A stretch of 64,000 bases of DNA from Ceratothoa steindachneri (GCA_963969495.1 OZ018329.1:72071452-72135451); one strand, 5' to 3'; counted from the stretch's first letter, positions 45,991 to 58,080 are shown. The notes: a model not told the origin generated them from the letters alone. Translations and numbers: made by a program.

Positions 45991-46440
45991 TCTTTTATTA
46001 TTGAGAAACTCTTGAACTCTACTATTATGATACCCAGTGGTGGAGTATTTAGATTCCATAAATGTAATAAATGATATACAAACTGATTTCCAGTGATATC
46101 GTTCATGTTTAGCTTGGTCAAAATTTTTCACAAAATGATCTCAACCTTCAACCAAAATATAACTAAAAAAAAAAAACAACCACCAAATTTTGGTATGGGT
46201 TTTACTGCTGGTCTGCCACATTTTGAAGCCTTTATTTATGAAAGGTTATCTACACTTTAACAAGGGATTATAGCCACAATTATCTACATTGAATGGCACC
46301 TGATCTTAGGTCGATCCGAATCAGCACACCATCTGGCGACTTACCAAAACCTAATGTGGCTTAACTTCACTGTAATTGGGAGAAGTGTTTCCACTCAGCT
46401 AAGCCTGTAGTCCTCAAAGTCCATATATGTAGTTAATTTC
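45991..46440. other. Intron E6-E7, nothing recognised
   Basis: AT-rich spacer. No clear continuation of LINE B was found here, although LINE B should resume if the I-group pair simply interrupted it. Confidence 0.35.
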
Positions 46441-47165
46441 AATTCTTTTAAAAAAAAGCATTTGACACTGTTCCACATAAAAGACCTGTGATAAAGTTAA
46501 AATTAAAATTGCATGGAATAGGGCGGGGGAGGGCACTTAAATGTATCAAAAACTGGTTAGCTAAGCACAGGCAGAGTTGTGGTTGCTAAGATAAATTCAA
46601 GCTGGGCTTTGGTCACTTCCTGCATTCATCAAGGATCCATTCTTGGTGTATTGTTATTTATAGCACACAAACGATCTTGTGCAAAATTTAAAAACTTGCT
46701 GAAGATACAAAATTAGGAGAAGAGCAAACTATTTTTAGAATTCACAGTGTTGTGGAGTAAAATACAAGTCTGTCTAATCATGGTGACTAGGAAAAGAGAT
46801 ATGGTGGTCTTCATTTTGAGTGACCAAGAAATGTCAAAACAATGCAGTCACAACAAAAAAATGAACAGACTTCTGGGATACATAGTAAGGAGTTTTAAAT
46901 TTGAATTGAGAGAAATTATTTTATTGACACAGTATATAAAGAACATACAGACCTCACTAAGACAATGGCATTCAATTTTTGTCTCTTCAATGCACAGAAG
47001 GACATCTCAACCATAGGACATTTTCAAAGCAGTCATGAAATTAATCTCCAAAATATAAAGTCAGAATGAAAGCTTTTAACTTACTCACTTGAAAATTTTT
47101 ATTTGCATCATCAACTCACCAAATTCTTTAAAATACTTAATGGTTTCAATGATATAAACTAAGAG
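46441..47165 (+). mobile_element. CR1-like reverse transcriptase fossil
   Basis: Plus-strand frames show KKAFDTVPHKRPVIKLKL, KNWLAKHRQS, a GS.LGVLLFIV.TNDL remnant near 46630-46675, and LAEDTKLGEEQT (the altered FADDTKLG box, 46690-46730). MNRLLGYIVRSFKFELREII (46860-46920) follows, matching the post-RT ..R.LG.I.RSF… segment. Stops are frequent. It is an old, independent insertion, more diverged than the main CR1 family in the window. Confidence 0.6.
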
Positions 47166-47617
47166 AGTCATTTGAGTTAGATAACCGATCAGCCTAGAAA
47201 TATATTAAAGAGTAAAATTGATAAATATAAATTTAACATATGAACTTAGTACCAAAATCTATACCATGAATAACTGATACTCAATTTATATTTCATTTTT
47301 CTTTGCCTCTCCCATTCATGCTGATCGTCTTTCCTCCTTTCTATTCCTTTATTTGTTGCCGGTAATTCTGTTGTGTGTCAATCAAGTGGCTATTAAAGGG
47401 AGAAGGGGATAGGAAGGCCTTCCGGAATAACATCCGACAACACAATAAAGAACTAATTCAATGGTAGAGTTAGGAAGAGACGATCAAATCATATTTATTA
47501 AGACTGGGATTATGGTACGAGCAGTTCAGGTTACCCAAAGGAGTCTGCCTAAGGGTACAAACTTAAGGAATATATCCCCAGGTTGGCAGATGGTTTGTTT
47601 ATCATTATTTAACTCAC

Positions 47618-47821
47618 CATCAAAAAGTTCGAGTTTATCAAAAACACATTGATAACTCCCTTCTAGCTCGAATGCAAGAGAAAGCCTCAACCGAGAATGT
47701 TTTTCTGTCTCAAATGTCCACTGACAGTTCATGTTATTGTCATAATTGTTCGGGAAGTTCTTGCTTCGGATAATTGTCGTTGTGTTCACAGTTACAATGT
47801 AAGTGCAGTTAGCATGCGGGC
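47618..47821 (-). CDS. Cubilin-like multi-CUB protein, exon E6 (first half of CUB 4)
   Basis: The exon has acceptor TTCCTCCTTAG and donor GATG|GTGAGTT, phase 1 to phase 1. After E5 (KVA|G) it reads PHANCTYIVTVNTTTI with the first Cys, RSKNFPNNYDNNMNCQWTFE with the second, then LSLAFELEGSYQCVFDKLEL and FD with the third and the Asp that starts the ..D.LE..DG strand. E7 completes the domain. The open frame runs past the donor into the intron (GELNNDK…), which is why it looks longer. Confidence 0.9.
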
Positions 47822-48392
47822 CTAAGGAGGAACAAAATATTAGAAAGATCCAATAGTCCCTTATTCAATATGTTTATGAAATTTTATGCCTTCTTTTACC
47901 TGTAGTCAGGTCAAACCAGGCACGGAAATACAGTAAGAAAAAATAAAAAGACAGGAATGAACAGAAAGAAACAGTAATTAAGGATGGAAAGAATTGCTGA
48001 GGCAGACTTCATCAACCTCAAGTGGTGATGCAAAATGATTTATTTAAAATTTCCTACAACAAAATTGTAAAAAAAAAAGAAGTTAAAGTTAAAGATATAA
48101 TTTGGTGCCTAATTATCCTTTAGGGTTTTGTTTAATCTTTAAAGCACTGGGCTAATTTACTCAAAATCGTCTTGGGTGAAATTACAAATGGTATACATTA
48201 TCAAAAATAATTCAAATAAAATATTTAATTCTTTTTATAAATCAAATAATATATCATTTTAATTGGAAAGAATTATTCTACTGATATAATTAAAAAAATA
48301 TTTATAACCTTTTTACCTATTTATAATTATGATTAATAATTCTCAGTTCTTCCACAAATTTTCATTGAAATCCATGGTTAGTTTAAGCCTTT
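47822..48392. other. Intron E5-E6, nothing recognised
   Basis: AT-rich with A-runs. No coding or repeat boundary assigned. Confidence 0.4.
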
Positions 48393-48396
48393 TTAA

Positions 48397-48802
48397 CCCT
48401 GGACAGGGTAACCTTGGTGCGTAAACGCATCAAGCGGCGCACAAAAACCTAGTTTTTTCGAGTGGGCATTTACTCATTTTAATTAGATAAAAAAAATGAA
48501 AAACATAAGTGTATTTAATTAAAAAGAAAGGAAGAGTCATTAAAAACGGTGTGTTTATACAGCTGAGTAATAAATCAGCCTCATTTCGCGGCGGCCGTGA
48601 GGGAGGGAGGCCTAGAACCAAATCAAGTTATACTCATTCATAAATAAAATTTTACAAACAAAGAAGGACTGACCTGGGCGATTTATGTATTTTTATTAGA
48701 TGATTCCTCACTAACATAAGAGTTTGACAAAAAAAAAATCGCCCTCAGGCGATTATGTAGCACTAAATTATGTCGTATAAAGGCCATTGGGTGTCGAATG
48801 GG
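48397..48802. mobile_element. Candidate piggyBac-type MITE (406 bp)
   Basis: It is flanked by TTAA at 48393-48396 and 48803-48806. The ends read CCCTGGACAGGGTAACC on the left and, from the right on the minus strand, CCCATTCGACACCCAATGG. Both begin CCC directly after TTAA, the piggyBac pattern, but the repeats diverge after that. No coding sequence is present. The TTAA flanks and CCC ends are seen; the family call is an inference. Confidence 0.42.
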
Positions 48803-48806
48803 TTAA

Positions 48807-50300
48807 AATGAATTTTATATCTAAAGTTATGAATTTACAGAAAAGTTTGCGATTTTAAAATTTCTACCATAATTCTAGGCTTTCAAGTTTGAAATGGTTA
48901 GCTTCTCTAGTAATCACAGAAGAAGGGCTAGAATATTAGTTTGTGATGGTTTTAGATATGAAAGGTGGTGCAAATGTCAGATCACAAATGGGATAAATGT
49001 CCACAAGGAAGATATTAAAAAGAACTAACTAAAGAGAAAATCCAACCCCAAAATGACTCCTATCATCTATGAGTTAATTAGGAAGGTCTGGCCTTTATTA
49101 TATTTATTTTATAATAAATTCAATGAGACTATCTCAATAAATTTTTGGTTAGTGGTACCTAAAAAATAGTAGAAATTGATGAAGCGAAAATATGTCATCA
49201 ACTAAGAGACGAGAAGAGAGAAGAAATAAATGAAACTAATTTTACAGGTGAAACAAAACAAACAACAAAAACTATGTACAAAATTAAAGTAATTTATTAC
49301 ATAAATAACAGCAATGCATATTGTATACCAAAGAACATAAAATTCTGAAGACAAACGGCTTGAACACCATGAAAAAATGTAAACTATAACCACCAACAAA
49401 AACTACACAACAAGAAAATAATGAAAGCGAAAGGCCTGACCACCAGGCACCTAGCATCCCTTTGCACCCTTCTTTCTCTTTTCACCACCTGTCTATTTTC
49501 AGCTATCTATCCACACACCCTTTTTTGTCCCCTACACACAACTACTCACCTACATCAATTCAAATTACAAAATATGTCAACGATACTTATCCAAATTGTT
49601 TTAAATCATAGCCCTTAAACACTCCATCACCTATTCCCAAAGATGTTTTGCCTCATCTGGGGAAGCAGAGGCATTAAGAAGTCAGTTCTTAGTCATTATT
49701 TCCACTCATCAACAGGTTTATTACGATTTTCACCCCCAATGGACTCTTCTCCCTTTATTAGGCTTAGGGTTTGCAGGAGTAAGTTTTAGAGTGATGAGGA
49801 ATTTATTTGCTCATTGGTGAATGTTTTATATTTCACACCAGAGCAGTTTGAATAATAATAATGGGTAGGACAAGGAGTGTGTATTCCAAAACTGTCATAA
49901 ACTTTTTTACTCATAGAATCCCTTTTGGACTATGAACAGTAGTAGCAAATGAAATTCACTACATTGCCCCAAACCTCATTAAAATGAAGATTCCAAAAAC
50001 ACTACACTACAACATCACAAATATGCAATGTATCTGATTGTAACAGTGTTATTGAACAAATTTATATTGACATTAGTAACATGGAATCTTGACTTAGTTT
50101 GTATAATGGCATCCCTAAAGTAACAGATCTTCAGCTTGTCGACATCTATTAATACCAAGTTTTGCAAAAGTTTTGTTATACTTGTTTTGTTTTTTTATCT
50201 TTTGAGACGTTTACATGTGTAATAGAAAATGTTCCATCAAACAAACTTAAAGTTCTACTTTTCCAGCATGTATCATTAAAACATCTTTTCTATTGTGTGC
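48807..50300. other. Intron E5-E6, nothing recognised
   Basis: About 1.5 kb of AT-rich DNA. Short open frames (for example 49421-49618) show no family features. No repeat ends were identified. Confidence 0.4.
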
Positions 50301-50440
50301 AGGTGTGTCAAGATGGAAGTGAAAAGAATTGAGATCTCTACTCCCTTGCAAGAGGGCTACAAGTCCGACATCATAAAGCAGCTCAACATCAACTGGCTGA
50401 CCATCCACAGAATTGTGGAGAGGCTCAACAACATAACTAC

Positions 50441-53400
50441 ATAATTTCAAGGATGAGAAAAAGCCACAAGGGCCTATCAAAGGTCATCTGCATCTGTCAA
50501 AACCCACCCACAAAATGCATCCATAGGATTGTGTCAGATCATGCATCTACAATATACAATTAGGGGGTATTAACCCCTTCACTATGATGACAAAACTGCT
50601 TTCATCACGCCTACTATCGCGCATGTCTCCGATGACGAAATGGTTATGGTCATGAAATAAATGATTGTTTTTTCTGTTCTGTAATTTTGTTGGAGTACGC
50701 TATGAACATTCCTGAGCATTACTCAAAGTGTCTGTCTTATAATGACGTCATTCTCAACTGACCAATAGAAACACTTTGTAGGCGGGGTTTGTTTATCCTC
50801 TCAAGGCAAAACTATGTTCTATGCCAGTTGGAAATTACTTGTGATCGATTGCGTAATATATAGCATAAATTTTAATTTTGTTGTATATTTGAACGATGTC
50901 TTCAAGTGATAGTGATAATTATGCAGATAGTGATGTAAAAGCCATGCAGTGACAATGAATCAAATGAGAGTAGTGATAGTGACACTTATATTTCAATCAG
51001 TGATGAAGAATGTTTCATAGTAGGCCTACTAAATGAACATTGCATTTAGGTGAGTAAGCAATATCAATCATATCTCCCCTCACACATCTTCTCTCAAATG
51101 AGAACATATTTAATACCCTCAGTCTATCATCATATTCAAGGTTCTTCAGGAAAGGTATCATTTTTGTTACCCTCCTTTGTACTGACTCTAGCAGGTTGAT
51201 GTCATGTCTAAAATTTGGTGACCATTCTTGTATACAGTACTGTAAATGTGGCCTGACATAAGAGGTGTAGAGTTTAAGGATAACCTCTTTACTCTTCTAG
51301 CTAACATTCCTGTTAATGTATCCTAGCACCCTATTTGCTCTATTTTTTGCCTCAATACACTGCTTTGAAAACTTGAGTGACCTATCCAAAACTACACCTA
51401 AGTCCTTCTCAACCCCAACTGAATTCAGCCAATGCCCAACCATTTCATAGCTAAATCCCCTATTATCCCTTCTCATGTTAAGAACTTTGCATTTTTTAAG
51501 GTTAAAAGTCATCTGCCACTTCTGAGCCCAAGATAATAACTTATTTAAGTCACTTTGCAGTTTAAAGCTACCCTCAACTTCTTCGACTACAGCTGTTAAT
51601 TTAGTGTCATCAGCAAAAATTGACACTTTGCTATTTACAGCCTCCCCAAGATCATTTATATAAACTAGAACGGATCCCTGAGGTACGCCATTGATAACGT
51701 CCCTCCAGTGTGAACTCACCCCTTTCAGCACAACTCTCTGTTTCTTGTCTTTCAGCCATTCAGTTATCCAGTTCAAAAATCAAACTACATATCCCATACA
51801 TTTTTAATTTGTGAACTAGTCTTCTATGTGGAACCTTATCATAGGCTTTGCTAAAATCTAAGTAAATTACATCAACATTCTCACCCTTATCTAATTGTTT
51901 AGTTACATAATCCATGAAATCCAGTAAATTTGTTAAACAAGATCGACCTCTTCTAAACCCATGCTGAGCATCATTTATTAACCTACCACTCTTTAGATGA
52001 TCATAAATCCCTTCTTAACAATCTTCTCAGGAATTTTACAAACTATAGAAGTTAAGCTTACCGGCCAAAAGTTATTTGGGTTGTCTTTCCGCCTCTTTTT
52101 AAAAATTGGCACTACATTCGCTAATTTCCAATCATTGGCGATTTCTCCAAACTATAGTGATCTAGTATATATCTTCTCAAGAGTTACTGCAATACTATCT
52201 ACACCTTCTTTGAGTAACCTAGAATGAATGTTGTATGGGCCAGATGAATTACTAGTATTTAACTAAAAAAATAAGCCCTTTAATTATCTCCCTGTTCACA
52301 TTAATGGTATTCAACACTACTTCCCTTGACCGAGAATTATCATCAATTAATCTATCTGGATTCTCTTTTGTAAATACTGAAGAAAAATGATAATTAAGAA
52401 CCTCTACTATTTCCTCATCAGATTCTTTCACAAGCCCTTCATATCTAATAGGCCCTATTTTATCACTGTTAGATTTGTTATTAATTCTATAATAGCTAAA
52501 GAATTTCCTTGGATCTTTATTATTATTTTGAGCTATATTAATTTCTGTCACCCTTTTGCTCTTCTTCTTAATCTTATTTAGCTATTTCTGATCGACCTAT
52601 AATGATTTAAATTGTCAAAAGTAGTTTCTTTTTGTAATCTGTGGTATGCCCTTTTCTCAGAAATTTTCCTAGCTATCTCCTGATTGCACCATAATGGCTT
52701 CCAACATTTCTTCCTAATAGCCTCCATTGGGATATACTGTTCCTGGACTATGTTTAATATACTCTTAAAAGTGTCCCACATCTCATAAATATTCTTTCCA
52801 TGGAATTCTATATCCCACCTAATCTGATTTATCATGCTGCATAATTTATCGTAATCTCCCCTATAAAAATTTGGAGTTTTTATGGAGTTTGTTGATGTTC
52901 TACCTTTCACTATTCCCAAGTTAAAATGAACCATCTGATGATCCCTATTTCCCAATGCTTCCCCAACAGTCAATTCCTGAACCAAGTTATCATAATTTGA
53001 AAAAAACATCTAATATATTACCACCCCTTGTCGGTTTATTAACAAATTGAGTCAAAGAATTATTTCAAAGCATTCTATAAACTTACAACTTGCTCTATCC
53101 CTTCCTTTCATATTTTCCCAGTCCACAGAATTTAAATGTCACCAAGAATAACTGTATCTACTTCACATCCTTTACTTATTTCCCTGATCATTAACTCATC
53201 AATACAATCAGTCTGTCCGGGTGGTCTGTAAAAGGCTCCCAAGTATATTATCCTATTTTTACTGAGCCTAATATATATCCACAGTGACTCAACTTCTCGT
53301 TGCTTTATAGAATTATTTAGATTTGAAGAAATGCTATTTCTGATAGAAATAATCAACCCACTGCCAGTCTTATCCCTCCTTTGACTCATGTATATATCAT

Positions 53401-53963
53401 AACCCTGTAGTTCAAATTCACTCATGTTGTCATTAAATTTATTTTCATTAACCTATGATTCTATGACATATATTATATCTATATCTTCATCAATAATATA
53501 ACTAAATAACTCATCTTTCTTATTTCTAAGACTACGAGCATTGGTATAAAGACAACTCAGCCCTCCTATCCCTGAAACACCTATTAGAATTTATACCTTC
53601 CACTCTATCTCTTCTGCATCTCTTTCCTTTCCCTGCCCCACCCTGTACTCTTATATTTCCCTGACCACTATCGGTAACTAGTTTCTCGCCTGCAAAGATC
53701 CAACGACACTATCTAGCTCCTGCTACAACACATCAACCCCAGCCCGACTTAGATGGAGTCCATCCAATGCATACAATCCTTATTCCCATAAAACCCATTC
53801 CAAACATCTACAAACACTAATCCCGACTCCTCACACAGGCCTTTCATATACTCATTGTCCAATTGCATGAAACAACCATTCCATCCCCATATCCATTCTC
53901 GGAAGCACACCTGAAACAACGCCTTTTACTCTACTTTCACTCATTCTTTCAGCTAAGGATGAG
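50441..53963 (-). mobile_element. CR1-type LINE copy 4, older and 5' truncated
   Basis: The 3' tail (ACAACATAACTACATAATTTC at 50436-50456) and the 3' UTR with AGCCACAAGGGCCTATCAAAG match the CR1 family. The RT region (51065-52551) shows VSIFADDTKLTAVV and SGVPQGSVL-like blocks with stops. The endonuclease (52578-53425) shows GAFYRPPGQTDCIDEL, and the remains of the ORF1 esterase lie near 53690-53940. It is clearly more diverged than the other three copies. A piggyBac-like piece at 50574-51060 interrupts it near the 3' end, and about 250 bp of the ORF2 end is missing there. Confidence 0.78.
50574..51060 (+). mobile_element. 5' end of a piggyBac-like transposon, truncated
   Basis: It starts CCCCTTCACTATGATGAC directly after TTAA (50570-50573). 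An ATG at 50896 opens MSSSDSDNYADSDV, and after a frameshift the acidic Ser/Asp-rich pattern continues (NESSDSDTYISISDEE), as at the N-terminus of piggyBac transposases. It ends near 51060, where CR1 sequence resumes. There is no catalytic domain and no right end. Confidence 0.55.
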
Positions 53964-54750
53964 TTGAAAAGATGAATCTCGTTCAGGCAGACCTCAAGTT
54001 GTCAACTGTTTGGCTGTGAGAAAGGCTTTCGAAAGTGCTCCGAAACTCAAAATGAATGCGCTCGCGAAAAAGAACATCTCGGTGGCCATGATGTCCAGGG
54101 TTGTCCAGAGTTTGAGGTGAGTGGAAAGGCCTCTGCTCACCGACTGTATGTGAGAACAACGACGGGAGGGAGTGCTGTCGTCGCCTTCTCAACAACTTGA
54201 AAAGTCAAGGAAATCAAATTTTTATTATTTCTGATGAAAAACCTTTCACAGTCATTCCGGTCGTTGACAAGCAGAATGACCACGTGGTAAGCTTCGGTCA
54301 AGACGTCTCCAAAGTCCGCTACGTGTCCACGACCCAGCACCCGTTCTGTGATGATGCTTGGCATTGTGGCTTCGAATAGCGAGAGGATGCCACCGGTGTG
54401 GTCCGCAGCCGATTACAGAGACAGCTTGGCCACGAAAGACCTGCTCTGGGTGAGAAAGATCACGAAGAAGGACGACTACGTCTTTCAATAGGACAGTGCC
54501 CCAACCCACACAAAGGAATTTTGGCTGCCGCAGTCGCTCGACCTCAATCCCTTCGACTACAGCATGTGGGGGCATGTTGAGGTCTTAGCCTGAGGATCTG
54601 CCACAACAACGTGACGACCTGAAGTCCTCCGTTAACCACGTGTGGGCCAGCCTGAAGGACTTCGTCCAGAATATGTGTGCGGCCTTCAGGTCTTGTGGGG
54701 AGCGCGTGCTCGCCGACGTAAAGAGTGTAGCAGGACTTTTGCAATACTGA

Positions 54751-55134
54751 ATATCATAGTGGCACCAGCTGTTGCCATCTTTCAACTAGTTGCTTTTGCC
54801 TGTACTCACTGCGGGCTACAGATCTTTTTCCCTAGTAAAATAAATCTGGTATACCAGATCAAAACATCTTTCCTACACCCTCCAAAAATACATATATAAA
54901 TATTAATAACATTGTCTCGATATGCTGTGGCTATGAATGATTTTGTATGGCTGAAATGAGTCAATGAGAATTGATTCAAATCCCTTAATGGATGAGTTGT
55001 TTTATGTTAATCCATAAGTTTGTAAAGGATTTTTCTGCCTTTGATAAGATTTTTTAATGGCTATTGCAAAAGAAGCATCAAATTGCACATAAGATGCAAG
55101 ATTCCAATAAAAGTCAACATAGTTTCTCCTTCAC
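54751..55134. other. Intron downstream of E5, nothing recognised
   Basis: It probably includes the untranslated right end of the Tc1/mariner element, but no inverted repeat was found. Confidence 0.35.
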
Positions 55135-55333
55135 CTGCAACCTTTTGGATAGTATTCCATGGCCTTGAATCAATGGTTGTGTAGCGAAGTCTGAAAGATG
55201 AGCCTTCATGGCGGAAATTGGCATTGAACTTGATGTAAGCCAAGTTTCCTCGTGTTATGATGGGCTCTGAAGGCGAACTGTGACCGCACAGAGTCGATTC
55301 AATGGGGCTGTCATCAGAGGGCCCATTGTGAAT
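55135..55333 (-). CDS. Cubilin-like multi-CUB protein, exon E5 (second half of CUB 3)
   Basis: The exon has acceptor CCTTTTCTAG and donor GTTGCAG|GTGAAG, phase 0 to phase 1. It encodes IHNGPSDDSPIESTLCGHSS with the fourth CUB cysteine, RGNLAYIKFNANFRHEG and SSFRLRYTTID, the closing strands of the domain. A tail (SRPWNTIQKVA) then leads into CUB 4. An AAG|GTTGCA donor seven bases upstream would also fit GT but would leave phase 0, which does not match E6. Confidence 0.88.
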
Positions 55334-55925
55334 CTAGAAAAGGTAAAAAGATTTTTTTGAATATTTTATTCCATTAAAAGAAAAGCAGAAACCAATGAGA
55401 ATGTCTCTACCAGAAGGATTTTGAGGATATGTGATAAAAGTATTGAAATTAGCAGAAGTGAAAATGCGTGGAAGATACAGAGTCTGAGGAACCAAGGGAA
55501 AGCTTATAGTGGTTGGGGTCGGCAGGGGGCACCACTCTCCTGTAACCAGCTCCTCAAAGAAGACCATTCCTCTGGTGTGTAAAAAAACAACAACTTGAGA
55601 TGTTGCCACGCTCATTACTTCTGATCTACTTTTGTATTTTTTTATTTATTCTACCATAGAGAGTTCAACTTAGTATCTTGGAGCTAATAATATCTTAAGG
55701 TCCGAATGTGCCCCTGGTGGTTCAGTTCAACATGTTCCCTTGATCCCTTTTTACTAGCATAGAAGTTATACTCCTTTTTCTTATGTTACCTTTTCCCCTA
55801 TCATTTCCATAAAAATGCAAAAGCAATCCTCAAATTTAAATCATCAACCCTAGAGGTGGGGAATTTCTAAACTTAAAGTACAACCAATTAAACAAGACTC
55901 CAATGTACAGAAAAGGTCATCTTAC

Positions 55926-56113
55926 CACGAGTGATGAATGGCAGACATCTTCTAGCGCGTTAAGTTCAATATTCATGTCGAGGATTTCAATCGAAATGTA
56001 TTTTCGGAAAGGAACGACGATTTTCCATGTATACTCAGCTCTGGTTGTGACCAAATGAGGATATATTGGAGACATGATCTCTCCAGATTCCCCGATGAGA
56101 TCATTGTGTGACA
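55926..56113 (-). CDS. Cubilin-like multi-CUB protein, exon E4 (first half of CUB 3)
   Basis: The exon has acceptor CTCTCAAACAG and donor GTG|GTAAGA, phase 1 to phase 0. It reads LSHNDLIGESGEIMSPIYPH, then AEYTWKIVVPFRKYISIEIL and EDVCHSSLV. The GEIMSPIYP and x-x-W-x-I signatures are CUB. The first and second cysteines are both absent: the C-W position is Tyr-Thr-Trp and no Cys precedes the Gly-Glu. The third and, in E5, the fourth are kept. The 592-bp intron to E5 is one of the few free of visible transposons. Confidence 0.88.
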
Positions 56114-56999
56114 CTGTTTGAGAGAAGATGGTGTTAAAAGGAGTTAAGACATACAATCAGATAGCAAGTTATTAAAAATGCCTTTCAAGGCAGAACCATA
56201 ACAAAGGTGAAATTGAAATGCAATATTCATTGCCTCTATTTTCTAAATTTGTGTATATTTCAGAGTAGGAAGCAAGGTGCAAGTTAGATATATATAGATA
56301 ACTTAAATACTCTTACAGTGCCTAAGAAACTATAATGGAAAAAAGAGGAATCTCAGCTAAAGAGCCATATATAACAATAACACCTTGGTAATTGCGGCAA
56401 AGTGTTAATATTATTATACTTTTGTTAAGAAGCGAACACAAGGGCCCATCTGCTAGAAAGTTTGTTAGGTTGGCCTTGTGTGTGCTGATGCCTAGAGGAC
56501 ACATAATCCTCCTAATGTCAGCTACAGCATGGTTGCAAATGCAATACCTTAGACAGCCCATTGCAAGGCTAAGTAGGAAGAAAAAGGCAAACATAATGTG
56601 TGATGAAACCACTTGAAAACTAATATTCAATCAACAGGTAGGATGAGGAAGAAGAATCAGGCTATGTCTAATATAAATTGATTCATAATCATATTTAGAT
56701 AATACGATTTAAGACAATTTTTGTTCCTCAACAGTAAGTGTTATTTTCCAACTCCTTTTATTGCAAAACAATAGAAAATAACCATTCTTTGTTTTAAACT
56801 TTGCTTTTGTGGTTTGTATGATGAAAGATTTAGTAAGAATAAGAAATTTGAGGGGGGGGGGGGGTTCCATCTATTGTAGGGCTAAAAAGACTTAAATTCC
56901 ACAATTTTATTGAAACATCCACAAGAAATAAATAAAATCAAATAAAAAAGTCAGAAGTGAGCAGTTTTCCTCGATTTTCATTTGGAATGTAAATCACTT
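56114..56999. other. Intron E3-E4, nothing recognised
   Basis: AT-rich, with a run of about 15 G at 56851-56865. The open frames at 56322-56630 and 56392-56616 on opposite strands have no family features. Confidence 0.4.
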
Positions 57000-58080
57000 T
57001 CCTGTATAAGTGCCCAAATGTAGTCTCAGATCATGTTTTCATTGTATACTCTTTGGTATATGTTTCAAAGTTCAATATATCTTGATGAAATAGTTCCCCT
57101 TGCCCCTCTGAGTATGCTCCCATATTCTCCTTGAACTTGACAAGACGGGTATCAATGATGTGCACCTACAGGGACATCCTGCAGCCCATTTGGCCATAAC
57201 TTTTCACTAAGTTTTCAACCAGTTCCATATAATTGTCAGCCTTGTGGTTGCCTCAAAATCCATGACACACTGAAAGAAGAGCCCGCTCATCTGGATTACA
57301 TGTAATTCCAATTGCTTCAAACAAACATATCAGATGCATCAGTGCAGTAGCATAGTCCAGCTTGGTAAGTAAAGAATCATGAAAAATATTTATGATGGCT
57401 CTTTTGGCTTGTTACTTGCAAATTTTAATCTAGAAAATCCCACGCTTTGAGTCTGGAAATCAAAAGCTCTCAGCATTTGACTTTAACAAGCCAAGATATG
57501 TGACAAGGTCATTGAGGTCTCTTTGGTTTGGATAGTATGGATTCCTTTCAACACGCTATATTTCTGAGGGTAACTTATTCCTTTCTGGAGGGGTAGGTAC
57601 AGGAAGATCAGCACTGTGTGGTACTGGTTTAATAGAGGATGGAAGATTGGGATAGGAAATAGCAGGTGCATTTTTGCAACTTAGTTGGAAGGTTCCACCA
57701 TGCAGAAGTAGCAGTTGCTTGAGTGGTCAATGGGTTCACGCCAAATCCTGGGAATAGCAAAGTTCATGGCTCTTCTTATCCCTCTATACCATCCTGTAAA
57801 AGTAAGAAAAATATACTTTATTACTCTCTCACTTTACAAACAAACCTAATAAGTTAAATACTTGTGACATTAATATTTTACTCTACAACAATTTTATTTT
57901 CCTCCAGTTTTATTGCAGTGAAGACAAGCAAAGTGAGGTGCCCAGGGTGTGTGGTCCCAACTGGCATACCAAAGTATGCTTTTTAAGCTTCACACATTCT
58001 CATATAGATGCTGTCACACTAAACCTTTTTGCTCTTGTTTTCAGATATAAAAGAATGCATCTGGAGAATGATTGCAGCCT
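57000..58080 (-). pseudogene. Decayed copy 2 of the uncharacterised animal gene family (same intron as copy 1)
   Basis: Exon 1 (58076 down to 57902) retains CNHSPDAFFYI, CEA-stop-KAYFGMPVG and, in a shifted frame, PWAPHFACLHCNKTG. A 108-bp intron (57794-57901) has a mutated donor (GA) and a good acceptor (TTTTACAG). Exon 2 continues GIRRAMNFAIPRIWREPIDH and SSNCYFCMV, then, in other frames, SSIKPVPHSADLPVPTPPE, QRDLNDLVTYLGLLKSNAES, a GNHKADNYMELVENLV remnant and MGAYSEGQGELFHQDI near 57120. Internal parts seen in full-length family members are missing. The intron position equals that of copy 1 (3572-4157), so copies did not arise from spliced RNA. Function unknown. Confidence 0.62.

Larger units (their letters stand above)
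50313..54750 (+). pseudogene. Tc1/mariner-superfamily transposase, split by a CR1 insertion
   Basis: The N-terminal piece (50313-50440) starts MEVKRIEISTPLQEGYK and has an HTH ending TIHRIVERLNN. The CR1 copy at 50441-53963 follows, and the transposase resumes at about 53966 with DELK…DESRSGRPQVVNCLAVRK and MNALAKKKNISVAMMSRVV. The catalytic region is in broken frames: FIISDEKPFTVIPVVDKQND (first Asp), YVFQ-stop-DSAPTH (second), and LPQSLDLNPFDYSMWGHVE (third). It ends at a TGA at 54748-54750. The amber stop and frameshifts make it dead. The two halves fit together within a few codons, so I treat them as one gene. Terminal repeats were not identified. Confidence 0.7.

Noticed and set aside
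51297..51776. 159-residue RT frame considered as a separate LINE family
   Set aside because: The same block order, 3' UTR and ATGTT-type tail as the main CR1 family show it is an older copy, not a new family.
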